The notes under the pieces were generated by a model, which worked only from the letters and a program-made list of their open reading frames with translations, was not told the DNA's origin and did no database searches. Shown here piece after piece: positions 45,030-53,909 of a stretch of DNA of 64,000 nt (position 1 is its first letter; each line of letters begins with the position of its first letter). Source of the stretch: Sorangium cellulosum (lineage in GTDB: Bacteria > Myxococcota_A > Polyangia > Polyangiales > Polyangiaceae); contig NZ_CP012670.1 in assembly GCF_004135735.1 (NCBI RefSeq), positions 7,022,501 to 7,086,500 of the forward strand. Direction: 5' to 3'. Both the position numbers and the translations under genes were made by a program.

Positions 45030-45937
45030 GATCCACCCCCCGCGCGGATCGCGTCGGGATCGACGAAGGCGCGGGGATCCGGGGCGCGGCCCCGCTCCTC
45101 GGCCTCGCAGGTCACGGTGACGAGCAGCCCGGTCGAGGCCTGCGCGTAGCGGACGCCGCCGCAGCCCAGGCCCTCGGCGATGACGACCTCCTCGTCGAGC
45201 CGGCGCCGGCGCTCGCCCTCCCCGGCCGCCCACGTCGTGCGGCGCGCTCCGATCACGCCGCGATCGTTGACCCGCAGATCGATCACGGCGTCGCCGTCAC
45301 GCAGGACGAACGCGTCCGTGCCGTCGGTGCGCTCGTACCAGAGCAGCGTCCCGGCCGCGGGGCGGAGCATCCACCAGCGGAGGAAATCTACCGGCAGGCC
45401 GCGGCGCGCGGCGCGCGGCGTCGAGGCGTCGCCGCGCCTCAGCAGATCGAGCGCGGGGACAGCGAAGCGGAAGCGATCGCCGCGCGCCCACAGATCGAGC
45501 GCGGTGGTGCCGCCCGGGCCGAGGAGGATCATCCGGAGCGCTCCGTCCGCGGCGAGGCCCGCGCTCCCCGCGGGGCGCGCGCGCCCATCGGCCGCCGGGG
45601 GGGCGATCGCGATCGCGCCGCGCGCCTCGAGCACCTTGCCCGTGCGCGGCTCGCGCAGCGCGAGGCGCACGCGGAGGGTGCGCGGGCCAGCCCCCTCGAC
45701 CTTTCGCCGGAGATCGGCGAGGCGCCGGCGCCCCTCGCGCCAGGCCGGCGCGCCGCGCCGCGCGGCGGACGCGCCGGCCGACGGGTGCGGCAGGAGCAGC
45801 GCGAGCTCGGCGTCGAGCGGTCCGCCGCGCCGCGCGGCCGGCGCGGCGCAGGCGGCGCACGAGAGCGGGAGCAGGAGACACGCAGCGCGGACGAGGCGCT
45901 GCGCACGACGGCCAGGCGCGAGCGGCGATGTCGTCAC
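45026..45937 (-). CDS. LolA/LolB-like lipoprotein of the ketosynthase operon
   Basis: A 303-residue protein from GTG 45937, overlapping the stops and starts of both neighbouring KS genes by 3-4 nt. The N-terminus has a signal with cysteines at 27 and 30 (PLSCAAC). The body (GALRMILLGPGGTTALDLWA, GDRFRFAVPALDLL, WMLRPAAGTLLWY) has the beta-sheet pattern of LolA/LolB and DUF4292 lipid-carrying proteins. LolA-like genes occur in aryl-polyene and similar type II fatty-acyl clusters, where they move the lipid product to the outer membrane. The same role is inferred here. Confidence 0.7.
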   Translation of the reverse strand: MTTSPLAPGRRAQRLVRAACLLLPLSCAACAAPAARRGGPLDAELALLLPHPSAGASAARRGAPAWREGRRRLADLRRKVEGAGPRTLRVRLALREPRTGKVLEARGAIAIAPPAADGRARPAGSAGLAADGALRMILLGPGGTTALDLWARGDRFRFAVPALDLLRRGDASTPRAARRGLPVDFLRWWMLRPAAGTLLWYERTDGTDAFVLRDGDAVIDLRVNDRGVIGARRTTWAAGEGERRRRLDEEVVIAEGLGCGGVRYAQASTGLLVTVTCEAEERGRAPDPRAFVDPDAIRAGGGS

Positions 45938-48267
45938 GCGTCGCCGGGCGCGACCAGCAGGATGGCGTATCCGCGGTCCGGCGCGCCGCCCAGGATGAGC
46001 ACGCTCGCGAGGGCGCCGCTCGCGAGCGCCGCGACAGCCGCCGCGGCGGCGAACCCGCCGGCCCCCTCGTGGTCGCCCGCGCGCGAGGCCAGGATGGAGC
46101 GCGGCACCTCGGCCCACGGCGAGCCGCGCAGGCAAGCGACGAGGCGTTCCTCCTGCCGCCCGATGAACACGGCGGCCGGCGACGGGACGCCGCGCCGCGC
46201 GCCCTGCGAGGGGATCGCCGCAGGGCCGGCGGGCGCCGGCGCTCCCGCGAGCATCCCCACACCGTCTCCGCGCCACGAGGTCCAAAAGGCCACCCTGGCC
46301 AAGGCGCGCGCCCCGCGCTCCCGCGCGCGCGCGTCGCTCTCGAAGAGGACCACGGCGGCGCCCTCGCTGCGCACACCGCACTGGGCGACCTCCGAGCAGA
46401 TCGGGCCGAGGCATCGCTCGATCATCGGGCTCGCCTCCTCGACGCTGCCGGCGGCGAGCGCCTCCCCCTCCCCGGCCGTGATGAGCTCGATGGCCGTGAC
46501 CATGGCCGCCTCCGCGGTCGCGCCGAGATCGGCCATGGCGAACACCGGCCCGCGGAGGCCCAGATAGATGGAGGCGTGCCCGACCGGCGACGAGGGGACC
46601 AGGTTCGGGAAATCGGCGGGGCTCGCGAACTTCGCGCCCTTGTCGTAGATGCGCCGCATGTACGCGGTCGAGGCGTCGACGCTGCCGAAAGACGCGCCGA
46701 CGATCGCGCCGGGAAAGGCGCGGCTCGGCGTGACCGCGGAAGGAGGGGCGCCCGCGCTCGTCCCGGCGTCGCCCGCGTTCGCGCCGGCCTCGCCCGGAGC
46801 CGCCCCCGCGAGCCCGGCGTCCGCGATCGCCGTGAGGATCGCGGCGGTCGTCAGCCGGCCGGCGCGGTCGAGCCGCCGGGCGCGCGCGAGATCGAGGTGC
46901 GCGCCCGCATGGAAGGCGATGGCCCCCTCGGTCGGCGCGGGGCCCGGCTCGAGGTACGCGGCGCCGCCGCGCGACGCGAGGACGCCGAGCGGACCGATCG
47001 TGGCGGCCGCGGTCACGACCACCGAGCGCCGCCGGGGCGCGCCGTCCGCGCCGGGCGGCGGCGGAAAACGACCGGCCTGCGCGAACACGAGCGCGCTGTC
47101 CGTCCCGCCGAAGCCGAAGGAGTTCGACATCGCCGCCCGGATCGGCGCCTTGCGCGCCTCCTTGAGGTGCACGAGCTGGCACTCCGGGTCGACCTCTTCG
47201 AGGCCGCAGGTCGGCGGCATCACGCCGCGCGCGACGGCGAGCGCGGTGATCGCGGCCTCGATCGCGCCCGCGGCGCCGAGCGTGTGCCCGATCTGCCCCT
47301 TGGACGAGGAGACGGCGATGCGGTCCACCTCGGCGCCCAGGCAGGCGCGCAGGGCGGCGCTCTCCATGGCGTCGTTCAGGGGCGTCGCGGTGCCGTGCGC
47401 GTTGATGTAGTCGAGATCCGAGGGCGCGAGCGCCGCGCACCGGAGGGCGTCCCGCATGACGCGCGCGGCGGTGCGCCCCTCGCGCTCGGGGTTGGTGATG
47501 TGGTGCGCCTCGGCGCCCGTCGCCCAGCCGCGCAGCTCGACGATCGGCTCCGCCCCGCGCGCGCGGGCGGCGTCCTCCGGCTCGAGGAGCAGGAACGCCG
47601 CGGCCTCGCCGAGGTTCAGCCCGGCGCGCCGCCGATCGAACGGGCGGCAGGGCTCGGGATCCACGGCCGAGAGCGCGCCGAAGCCGGTGTACGTCAGCCG
47701 GCAGAGGCCGTCCGCGCCCCCCGCGAGCACGCAGGTGGACAGGCCGGCCCGGATCCAGGCCGCGCCCAGCAAGAGGGCGTTCGCGCCGCTCGAGCAGGCG
47801 CTGCAGACGCTCCGCACCCGGCGGAACGGGCCGACGGCGGCACGGACGTGGTCGGCCGTCGACGAGAGCGGATGCGAGAGCATGCGCTTCAACGGAGCGA
47901 TCGCGCTGGGATCGTGCGATAGCCACGCGAGCAGCTCCTCGGTCTCGAACATCCCGGCGGTCGTCCCGCCGACCACGAGGTCCACCGGGGTCGCCCCGGG
48001 GTCGACGTCGGCGTGCGCGAGCGCCTCGCGGGCCGCGAGCACGGCCATCGCGTCGGTTCGAGACCACCCCTCGGCCTCGCCCGGCGGAGCGACCTCCTCC
48101 GGGGAGAGATCGCGGACCTCCGCGACCATGCGCCCGCGCGTCCCCGCGATCTCGAACAGGGACAGCGGCCGGAAGGCCCGCTCCCCTGCGATGAGCCGGT
48201 CCATCGTCGCCATCGCCCCGCGCGCCAGCGGCGAGACGACCCCGATGCCCGTCACCCAGATTCGCAC
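45934..48267 (-). CDS. Double ketosynthase: active KS fused to a Cys-less KS half
   Basis: A 777-residue protein from GTG 48267. Residues 1-400 form a complete KAS II-type condensing enzyme with Cys158 (SACSSGANAL), His291 (NAHGTATPLND), Lys323 and His328 (SSKGQIGHTLGAAG). Residues about 414-777 repeat the KS fold start (RSVVVTAAATIGPLG, VGHASIYLGLRGPVFAMADLGAT). The nucleophile position is Gly582 and the C-terminal His motifs are missing. KS plus inactive KS recalls the KS-chain-length-factor pair of type II polyketide synthases, but fused in one chain. It lies 25 nt after the ACP gene and overlaps the lipoprotein gene. Confidence 0.87.
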   Translation of the reverse strand: MRIWVTGIGVVSPLARGAMATMDRLIAGERAFRPLSLFEIAGTRGRMVAEVRDLSPEEVAPPGEAEGWSRTDAMAVLAAREALAHADVDPGATPVDLVVGGTTAGMFETEELLAWLSHDPSAIAPLKRMLSHPLSSTADHVRAAVGPFRRVRSVCSACSSGANALLLGAAWIRAGLSTCVLAGGADGLCRLTYTGFGALSAVDPEPCRPFDRRRAGLNLGEAAAFLLLEPEDAARARGAEPIVELRGWATGAEAHHITNPEREGRTAARVMRDALRCAALAPSDLDYINAHGTATPLNDAMESAALRACLGAEVDRIAVSSSKGQIGHTLGAAGAIEAAITALAVARGVMPPTCGLEEVDPECQLVHLKEARKAPIRAAMSNSFGFGGTDSALVFAQAGRFPPPPGADGAPRRRSVVVTAAATIGPLGVLASRGGAAYLEPGPAPTEGAIAFHAGAHLDLARARRLDRAGRLTTAAILTAIADAGLAGAAPGEAGANAGDAGTSAGAPPSAVTPSRAFPGAIVGASFGSVDASTAYMRRIYDKGAKFASPADFPNLVPSSPVGHASIYLGLRGPVFAMADLGATAEAAMVTAIELITAGEGEALAAGSVEEASPMIERCLGPICSEVAQCGVRSEGAAVVLFESDARARERGARALARVAFWTSWRGDGVGMLAGAPAPAGPAAIPSQGARRGVPSPAAVFIGRQEERLVACLRGSPWAEVPRSILASRAGDHEGAGGFAAAAAVAALASGALASVLILGGAPDRGYAILLVAPGDA

Positions 48268-48292
48268 GATGGAACGGCTCTCTGCGACCGGA

Positions 48293-48559
48293 TCACGCCG
48301 CCGCGATCGACTTGGTGATGTGGGCGACGAGCGCGTCGACCGACGCGAAGATCGGCCTCGCCTCGTCGCCCTCCGGGATGCGGACGCCGAAGCGCTCCTC
48401 CACGCTCATGGCGAGCTGGAGCGCGTCGAGCGAGTCGAGCCCCAGCCCCTCACCGAAGAGCGGCGCGGCGTCGTCGATGTCTGCCGGCGTCTTTCCCTCG
48501 AGGTTCAGCTCCTCGACCATGAGCTCTTTTAACTTCTGCCGGACGTCCTGCGCGTTCAT
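48293..48559 (-). CDS. Acyl carrier protein
   Basis: An 88-residue carrier protein with the 4'-phosphopantetheine attachment serine in GLGLDSLDALQLAMSVEE. The acidic helix II (DIDDAAPLFGEG before it) is typical of fatty-acid/type II polyketide ACPs. A dedicated ACP at the head of the KS-lipoprotein-KS operon implies that the condensing enzymes act on an ACP-bound chain. ATG 48559; divergent from the enoyl-CoA hydratase gene with 84 nt between starts. Confidence 0.93.
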   Translation of the reverse strand: MNAQDVRQKLKELMVEELNLEGKTPADIDDAAPLFGEGLGLDSLDALQLAMSVEERFGVRIPEGDEARPIFASVDALVAHITKSIAAA

Positions 48560-48643
48560 GGGCACGTCCCCGCGGGGTAGCACAATTCCGCGCCTTTCCA
48601 CCAGAGGGCAGAACTTTTTCTGCCGGTTTGGTAAAGAGCGCCC

Positions 48644-49435
48644 ATGGCCCTCGTCGACTACGCCACCTCCGCAGGCGTCGCGCTGCTCACCCTGAATGAT
48701 CCCCCAGTGAACGGCTACACCCACGAGATGATGAAGGATCTCGACGCGGCCATCCTCGAGGCCCGCTTCGATAACGATGTGCATGTCATCGTCATCACCG
48801 GGCATGGCGAAAAGTTCTTCTGCGCCGGAGCGAACATCAACATGCTCCGCGAGTCGGATCCGACGTTCAAATACTACTTCTGTCTCCACGCCAACGAGAC
48901 GTTGAGCCGCCTCGAGCACACGCCAAAGCTCTGCATCGCGGCGCTGAACGGCCACACGGTGGGCGGCGGGCTCGAGATCGCGATGGCGTGCGACCTCCGC
49001 ATCGCCCGCAAGCACGCCGGCAAGATCGGCCTCCCGGAGGTCGCGCTCGGCGTCTTGCCTGGCACGGGGGGCACCCAGCGCCTCGCCAGGCTCATCGGCA
49101 AGTCTCGTGCGATCCAGCTGATGTGCGAGGGTCAGACGTTCGATTTCGAGACGGCGCTCGCGTATGGCCTGGTGAACGACGTCTGGGAGACGGCGTCCCA
49201 TGACGAGTTCATGGACCGGGTCCTCGCGTACGGCCACACGTTCACGCTCCCGGACCGCGCGGCGCTGGCGGTCGGCCGCATCAAGCGCGCCGTGCAGACG
49301 GGCTTCGAGATCGGCCTGGAGCAGGGGCTCGCCCTCGAGCGAGAGCTCCAGGCCGAGCTGTTCGCTTCGGACGACGCCCGCGAGGGGCTCGCGGCCTACA
49401 TGGAGAAGCGGAAGCCGATGTTCCAGGGCAAGTGA
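48644..49435 (+). CDS. Enoyl-CoA hydratase/isomerase (crotonase family)
   Basis: A 263-residue crotonase. CAGANI and NGHTVGGGLEIAMACDLRIA form the oxyanion hole and place the first catalytic Glu (in LEIA); GLPEVALGVLPGTGGTQRL holds the second. With both Glu present, hydratase activity is likely. ATG 48644 starts the conserved fold. The divergent position next to the ACP gene suggests linked regulation with the KS operon. It could supply the dehydration/hydration step on the CoA side, or act in beta-oxidation. Confidence 0.93.
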   Translation: MALVDYATSAGVALLTLNDPPVNGYTHEMMKDLDAAILEARFDNDVHVIVITGHGEKFFCAGANINMLRESDPTFKYYFCLHANETLSRLEHTPKLCIAALNGHTVGGGLEIAMACDLRIARKHAGKIGLPEVALGVLPGTGGTQRLARLIGKSRAIQLMCEGQTFDFETALAYGLVNDVWETASHDEFMDRVLAYGHTFTLPDRAALAVGRIKRAVQTGFEIGLEQGLALERELQAELFASDDAREGLAAYMEKRKPMFQGK

Positions 49436-49607
49436 GCTCGCCGGCAGGGCGCGTGACCTCGCCGGCAGGGCGGCCAGCGGCCATGCCGTCCGCCCGTCCC
49501 CGCCAGAGCACGGCGCGATCCGTAACAAAAATTACAGATCAGGCGCCGCTACTTTGTGGACCTGACGATTTTGAAATCAGCATAGGCTGCTGCACGTAAG
49601 TTCAGGC

Positions 49608-50450
49608 ATGCAACAGCCTTCAGAGCACGCGCCGCCTCTCGAGCGGCCCAGCTTCGAGACCGTGTATACCGTCGGCCTGTCGTTCCTCCGGCAAGCGTTG
49701 CGCTGGCTCGGGGTGGCGGAGCGCGACCTCGATGACGTCCTTCAGGACGTCATGATCGCCGCCTATCACGCGCTCGACGGCTTCGATCCAGGCCGCTGCA
49801 CGGGCGAGGCGCGCGCCGCCCCTCGGCCTTGCGGGCACGGTCCGGCCGGAGGCCGCAGCGCTCCGCAGGCCGCGAGCGCGCTCTGCGAGCCCGTCAGGCG
49901 CTGGCTGTTCGGCATCGCCTGGCGGCAGGTCGGCCATTACCGGGATCGCGCCCACCGTCGCAGAGAGATCGCGGTGGGCGCCGGGACGAGCTGGCCGCTC
50001 GATCCGGCCGACCCGGGCCTGAGCTCGGAGCAGCTGCTCGCGCGCGAGCAGAGCGGCCAGCTCGTCGGCCGGCTGCTCGGCGCGCTCGACCACGACCGGC
50101 GGCTCGTCCTGATCCTGCACGATCTGCTCGAGGTTCCCATCGCCGACATCGCGCGCGATCTCGAGGTGAACGAGAACACGGCGCGCAACCGCCTCCGGCT
50201 CGCGCGCGCGGACTTTCGCGTGGCCGTGAAGCGCATGAACGCCGAGGAGCGGCGCGCGCTCCGCGGCCCGCTGAGCCTCCCGGTGGCCGAGCGCTACCGG
50301 ACGGCGGACGACGAGGCGCTCATGCGCGCGGCCCGGAGCATCCCCGAGGTGCCGAACGCCGTACGGCGAGAGCTCTGGAGCGCGATCACCCGCGCGACCA
50401 CCGGCGCGCGCGCGGCCAGCGCGCAGCCGTCCGCGGCGTCGCCCGGGTAG
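49608..50450 (+). CDS. ECF-type RNA polymerase sigma factor with insertion in region 2
   Basis: A 280-residue sigma-70-family protein. Region 2 (LDDVLQDVMIAAYHAL and then WLFGIAWRQVGHYRDRAHRRRE) recognises -10, and region 4 (PIADIARDLEVNENTARNRLRLAR) recognises -35. Between the two parts of region 2 there is an insertion of about 33 residues (CTGEARAAPRPCGHGPAGGR onward), where most ECF factors continue directly. A C-terminal extension (about 215-280) has no known domain. No anti-sigma factor gene is adjacent. The AT-rich leader at 49520-49600 (AACAAAAATTACAGATC, CGATTTTGAAATCAGC) may be an autoregulated promoter. Confidence 0.88.
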   Translation: MQQPSEHAPPLERPSFETVYTVGLSFLRQALRWLGVAERDLDDVLQDVMIAAYHALDGFDPGRCTGEARAAPRPCGHGPAGGRSAPQAASALCEPVRRWLFGIAWRQVGHYRDRAHRRREIAVGAGTSWPLDPADPGLSSEQLLAREQSGQLVGRLLGALDHDRRLVLILHDLLEVPIADIARDLEVNENTARNRLRLARADFRVAVKRMNAEERRALRGPLSLPVAERYRTADDEALMRAARSIPEVPNAVRRELWSAITRATTGARAASAQPSAASPG

Positions 50451-50465
50451 GCAGCGTCGCTCGAG

Positions 50466-50494
50466 GCGCGCCGGCCCCCAGGCGGGCGGCGCGC
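50466..50494. terminator. Bidirectional hairpin between convergent genes
   Basis: A stem GCGCGCCG / CGGCGCGC with an inner CCC/GGG pairing, between the sigma factor stop (50450) and the QEGLA gene stop (50517). It has no U-tract on either strand. Confidence 0.55.
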
Positions 50495-50516
50495 AGGTCG
50501 CCCGCGGGCCACGCGG

Positions 50517-52058
50517 TCAATGCTCCAGCATCCTGCCGTAATGCTCGGCGATCGCCGTCCCTCCCAGCCGGGAGAAGAAGGAAGAATAACAGATCCAGAT
50601 CGCCAGCCCGTTCATGTCGTCGAACATCGGCGGGAGATACGGCGGCGGGCGAACGATACCGTCCGTCATGTGTGCGTGGAGGATCGGGACGTCCTCGTGC
50701 GCCACCTTCCCCACGAACAGGAACGGAATGAGCATGGCCCGGTCGTGCTGGATGGCCGCGCGCATGAAGGCGTAGTTGAGGACGATGCCCTTGCAGTAGC
50801 AGGCGTCCTTCGTGAAAGGCGCCCCTCCCGCGAGCACGCCGCCGCGGAAGACCCGCCGGGCGTTCTGGAAGCACTCCTCTTCTTCGTAGCCTTCCGTGCG
50901 ATACCACTCGAACACATCGAGGAAGGACGCCCCGTCCTCCGCCTTGTCCACCGCGAGGATGCGGTCGTTCAGCTTCTTCGCGCGGCGCGGCGTGCTCCTG
51001 AACGTGAGGATCTCGACGAGGACCGCGAGCCCTTCCTGCACCGCCGTGGTGCGCGGCGGGCCCTTCGCGAGCCAGCGCGCCACCGGCTGCGCTTGCCCGT
51101 TCAGGCTGGTCGCAACGTGGACCCACCCCTCGTGCGCCTCCAGGATGTCGACGTCGCTCTTGGAGAACATCGCGCCGCTCCGGATCTTCACGTAGTCGCT
51201 GCCCGCGGCGGCGTCCGCGAGCAGCGAGTCGTCCACCTGCACGCGGATCGACGCGCCGCCGAAGAAGCGATCGAAGCGGGCGTTCAGCTCCAGCGCGGCC
51301 ATTTCCGCTGTAATTTCACGGCGTTGTGACGGCCCGAGCCGCTCGCCGCCGATCGCGGTCAGGAGGTCGTAGAGCACGAACCCCATGTCCCGTACGCTCG
51401 TCTTGCCGTCCGGCAGCTTGTCCTTCGGGGAGCCGTAGAGCTCGCGGGAGAGGGTGTAGAACGCCTTCGTCCCCCGCCCCATGAGCATGCTCACGACCTT
51501 CCGGTACTCGTCCGCGGTCGCGCGGAGGATCTGCCCGAGCCGGTCGCGCTTTCCGAGCTCCCGCTCGGCATCGCGGAGGATCTCCTCGATCTCGCGCAGC
51601 TTGGCCGCCGGATCGAACCCCAGGTCGTCGGCGTAGGTCACCCTGGGCAGCTCGCGCTGCTTCGAACGCAGGAACTGCTCCTCGACGTCCGCCTCCCAGC
51701 GGAGCGCCTGGAGGATGCGGATCGGCCGCTGCGCATCGAGCACGCGCTGGGCCAGGCCCGCGAGGATCTCCTTGTAGGAGCGCCACGGCCCGGCGACCGG
51801 CGGGCGCGGCGCGCTTGGGATCGGCTCGTCGCGCAGGCTCAGCGATTCGAGCGGCGCCGACTGCGCCCGCCCGTCCTCGCCGCCCCCCTCTCCGCCGCCC
51901 TCGGCGGGCTCGTCCTGTCCCCCGTCCCTGGAGGCCTTCGCCCCCGCGGCGTCGCTGCGCAGCTCGCCCGCGGCGTCGGCCGCCTGGAGCTCGGGCCGCG
52001 CCTCCCCGCTGACCGCGCACGCGTCCCTCATCTCCCGGGCCTCGGAGCTCTGCGCCAT
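50517..52058 (-). CDS. QEGLA-motif (DUF1704/MATCAP-like) metallopeptidase family protein
   Basis: A 513-residue protein of the flavohemoglobin expression-modulating QEGLA family (DUF1704). It carries the zinc motif HEGWVH (His309, Glu310, His314; HExxxH) and the QEGLA motif (341-345, Glu342 as third ligand). These are the features of the MATCAP tyrosine carboxypeptidases that cut alpha-tubulin in animals. The bacterial substrate is unknown. The first 90 residues are low-complexity and acidic/Gly-rich, probably disordered. ATG 52058. Divergent from the second MoxR gene and convergent with the ECF sigma gene. Confidence 0.88.
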   Translation of the reverse strand: MAQSSEAREMRDACAVSGEARPELQAADAAGELRSDAAGAKASRDGGQDEPAEGGGEGGGEDGRAQSAPLESLSLRDEPIPSAPRPPVAGPWRSYKEILAGLAQRVLDAQRPIRILQALRWEADVEEQFLRSKQRELPRVTYADDLGFDPAAKLREIEEILRDAERELGKRDRLGQILRATADEYRKVVSMLMGRGTKAFYTLSRELYGSPKDKLPDGKTSVRDMGFVLYDLLTAIGGERLGPSQRREITAEMAALELNARFDRFFGGASIRVQVDDSLLADAAAGSDYVKIRSGAMFSKSDVDILEAHEGWVHVATSLNGQAQPVARWLAKGPPRTTAVQEGLAVLVEILTFRSTPRRAKKLNDRILAVDKAEDGASFLDVFEWYRTEGYEEEECFQNARRVFRGGVLAGGAPFTKDACYCKGIVLNYAFMRAAIQHDRAMLIPFLFVGKVAHEDVPILHAHMTDGIVRPPPYLPPMFDDMNGLAIWICYSSFFSRLGGTAIAEHYGRMLEH

Positions 52059-52186
52059 GACGATCCGATTGCTAACACCGGGCCACCTGCCGGATCAAAC
52101 GCCGCCGAGCAGGGCGCCGCCGCGGCGACAGCGGGCTCGCCCGGTCCTTGTCGGCATCGCCGCCTCGGGGTACGAGGCCTGCCTCT

Positions 52187-53221
52187 ATGAGCGACCCCGA
52201 GCACAGGAATGACGCCGAGGCGACCGACGACGACGGGTCGAGCGCCCTCTCGGACGCCGCGCTCCTCGAGCGCACAGCGGAGGGAGCCAGGCGGCTCCGC
52301 TCGGCGATCGCCCGGGCGGTGGTGGGGCAGGACGAGGTCGTCGAGGCGATGCTGATCACGCTCGCCGCGCGCGGACATGCGCTGCTCGTCGGCGTCCCGG
52401 GGCTCGCCAAGACGCTGCTCGTGTCGTCGCTCGCCAGGGCGCTCGACCTCAGCTTCGGGCGCGTCCAGTTCACGCCGGACCTCCTGCCCGCCGACATCAC
52501 CGGGACCGATGTGCTGCACGAGCAGCACGGATCCCGGAGCCTGCGCTTTCAACCCGGCCCCATCTTCCACAACCTCGTCCTCGCCGACGAGGTGAACCGG
52601 ACACCGCCGAAGACGCAGGCCGCGCTGCTCGAGGCGATGCAGGAGCGCAAGGTGACCGTCGGGACCACCACGCACCCCCTCCCCGACCCCTTCCAGGTGT
52701 TCGCGACGCGAAACCCGATCGAGCAGGAAGGGACGTACCCGCTGCCCGAAGCGCAGCTCGATCGGTTCCTGCTCGAGATCCACGTCACCTACCCGAGCGA
52801 GGCCGAGGAGCGCGAGGTGGCGCGGCGGACGACCTCGGGGAAGCCGCCGGCGATCGAGGCGGTGCTCCGGGCCGGGGAGGTGCGCGCCATCGGCCGCCTC
52901 ATCCCGAGGATCCCGGTGACCGACGAGGCCGTGGACCTCGCCGTGCGCCTCGCGCGGGCGACGCGCCCGACCTCGGAGCGCGTCGCGCAGGAGGTGCGGG
53001 ACTACGTGCGCTACGGCGCCGGGCCGCGCGGCAGCCAGGCGCTCGTGCTCGCGGCCAAGGCGCGCGCCGCGCTCCGCGGCGAAGCGGCCGCGGACGTGGA
53101 CGACGTGAGGGCGCTGCTGATCCCGGCGCTGCGGCACCGGATCGTGCTCTCGTACCGCGCCGAGGCGGACGGCGTTCGCGACGTCGACGTGCTGAACGCC
53201 GTGGAGAGATCGGTGCGCTGA
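52187..53221 (+). CDS. MoxR-family AAA+ ATPase (stand-alone)
   Basis: A 344-residue MoxR ATPase: Walker A GVPGLAKTLL, Walker B LVLADEVNRTPPKTQ, sensor FATRNPIEQEGTYPLPEAQ, and LDRFLLEIHVTYPS. Compared with the MoxR at 27319-28323 it has no DUF58 or VWA gene next to it, so its partners are elsewhere. ATG 52187 was chosen; an upstream start at 52148 is open. The acidic N-terminal tail (DAEATDDDGSSALSD) is extra. Confidence 0.93.
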   Translation: MSDPEHRNDAEATDDDGSSALSDAALLERTAEGARRLRSAIARAVVGQDEVVEAMLITLAARGHALLVGVPGLAKTLLVSSLARALDLSFGRVQFTPDLLPADITGTDVLHEQHGSRSLRFQPGPIFHNLVLADEVNRTPPKTQAALLEAMQERKVTVGTTTHPLPDPFQVFATRNPIEQEGTYPLPEAQLDRFLLEIHVTYPSEAEEREVARRTTSGKPPAIEAVLRAGEVRAIGRLIPRIPVTDEAVDLAVRLARATRPTSERVAQEVRDYVRYGAGPRGSQALVLAAKARAALRGEAAADVDDVRALLIPALRHRIVLSYRAEADGVRDVDVLNAVERSVR

Positions 53222-53307
53222 GCGCCCGGCCCGCCTGCGCTCCGCGCCCGCGCGCCCCGCGCCGCGGGCTCGGGCGAGCCACGCGCCGGTTACCGGGATC
53301 GACGCGC

Positions 53308-53811
53308 CTAGTGCTGCGCCTCCTTCAGCAGGCTCACCGCCTTCATCGCCTTCCGATCCAGGACGAAGCGCAGCGCCCCCGGCCAGCGGCCGTCCCAGCT
53401 CACCGCCACGACGCCGCTCTTCTTCAGGCCCGTCCAGCCGACATCGCCGACCAGCGCGGTCAAGAGCGCCGACAGGGAGGGCTCGTGCCCCACCAGCGCC
53501 AGCGGCTGCGCCCCCTGGTACTGCGAGAGCAGGCGCAGGATCTCGGCCGTGTCGCGGGAGGGAGAGAGCGCCGCGACCACCGACACCTCGTCCGTCAGCT
53601 CGGCCGCCTCGGCGATGATCTCCGCGGTCTGGACCGCGCGCACGAGGGGGCTCGTCCAGACCGCGGCGGGGCGCCGGCCCTCGCGCCGCGCGAGCCACCG
53701 GGCGACGCGTCGCGTGACCTTGCGCCCCTTGCCCGTCAACCAGCGACCGGCGTCGCCGAGGTCAGGCGCGTCATCCACGGCCTGACCGTGGCGAATGATG
53801 AGGATCTCCAT
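53308..53811 (-). CDS. sixA: Histidine phosphatase SixA family
   Basis: A 167-residue phosphohistidine phosphatase: LIIRHGQAVD (His8), WTSPLVRAVQTAEI, LVGHEPSLSALLTAL (second His). It removes phosphate from His residues of phosphotransfer domains or related small phosphates. It starts at ATG 53811; longer readings through the upstream low-complexity region are not supported. A Lys-rich C-terminal strand is normal for SixA. Confidence 0.88.
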   Translation of the reverse strand: MEILIIRHGQAVDDAPDLGDAGRWLTGKGRKVTRRVARWLARREGRRPAAVWTSPLVRAVQTAEIIAEAAELTDEVSVVAALSPSRDTAEILRLLSQYQGAQPLALVGHEPSLSALLTALVGDVGWTGLKKSGVVAVSWDGRWPGALRFVLDRKAMKAVSLLKEAQH

Positions 53812-53909
53812 CGTATGACCTTGGCCGGAGCGACCTCTAGCAGCTGAGCGCCGCGCGCGCGAGCGGCAGGCGAGCGCCGCGCGCGCGGTCGGCGCGCAGG
53901 CCGCGCCCG

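Noticed and set aside
49438..49480. Direct repeat CTCGCCGGCAGGGCG (two copies) after the crotonase gene
   Set aside because: Only two short GC-rich copies, with no sign of an element or attachment site.
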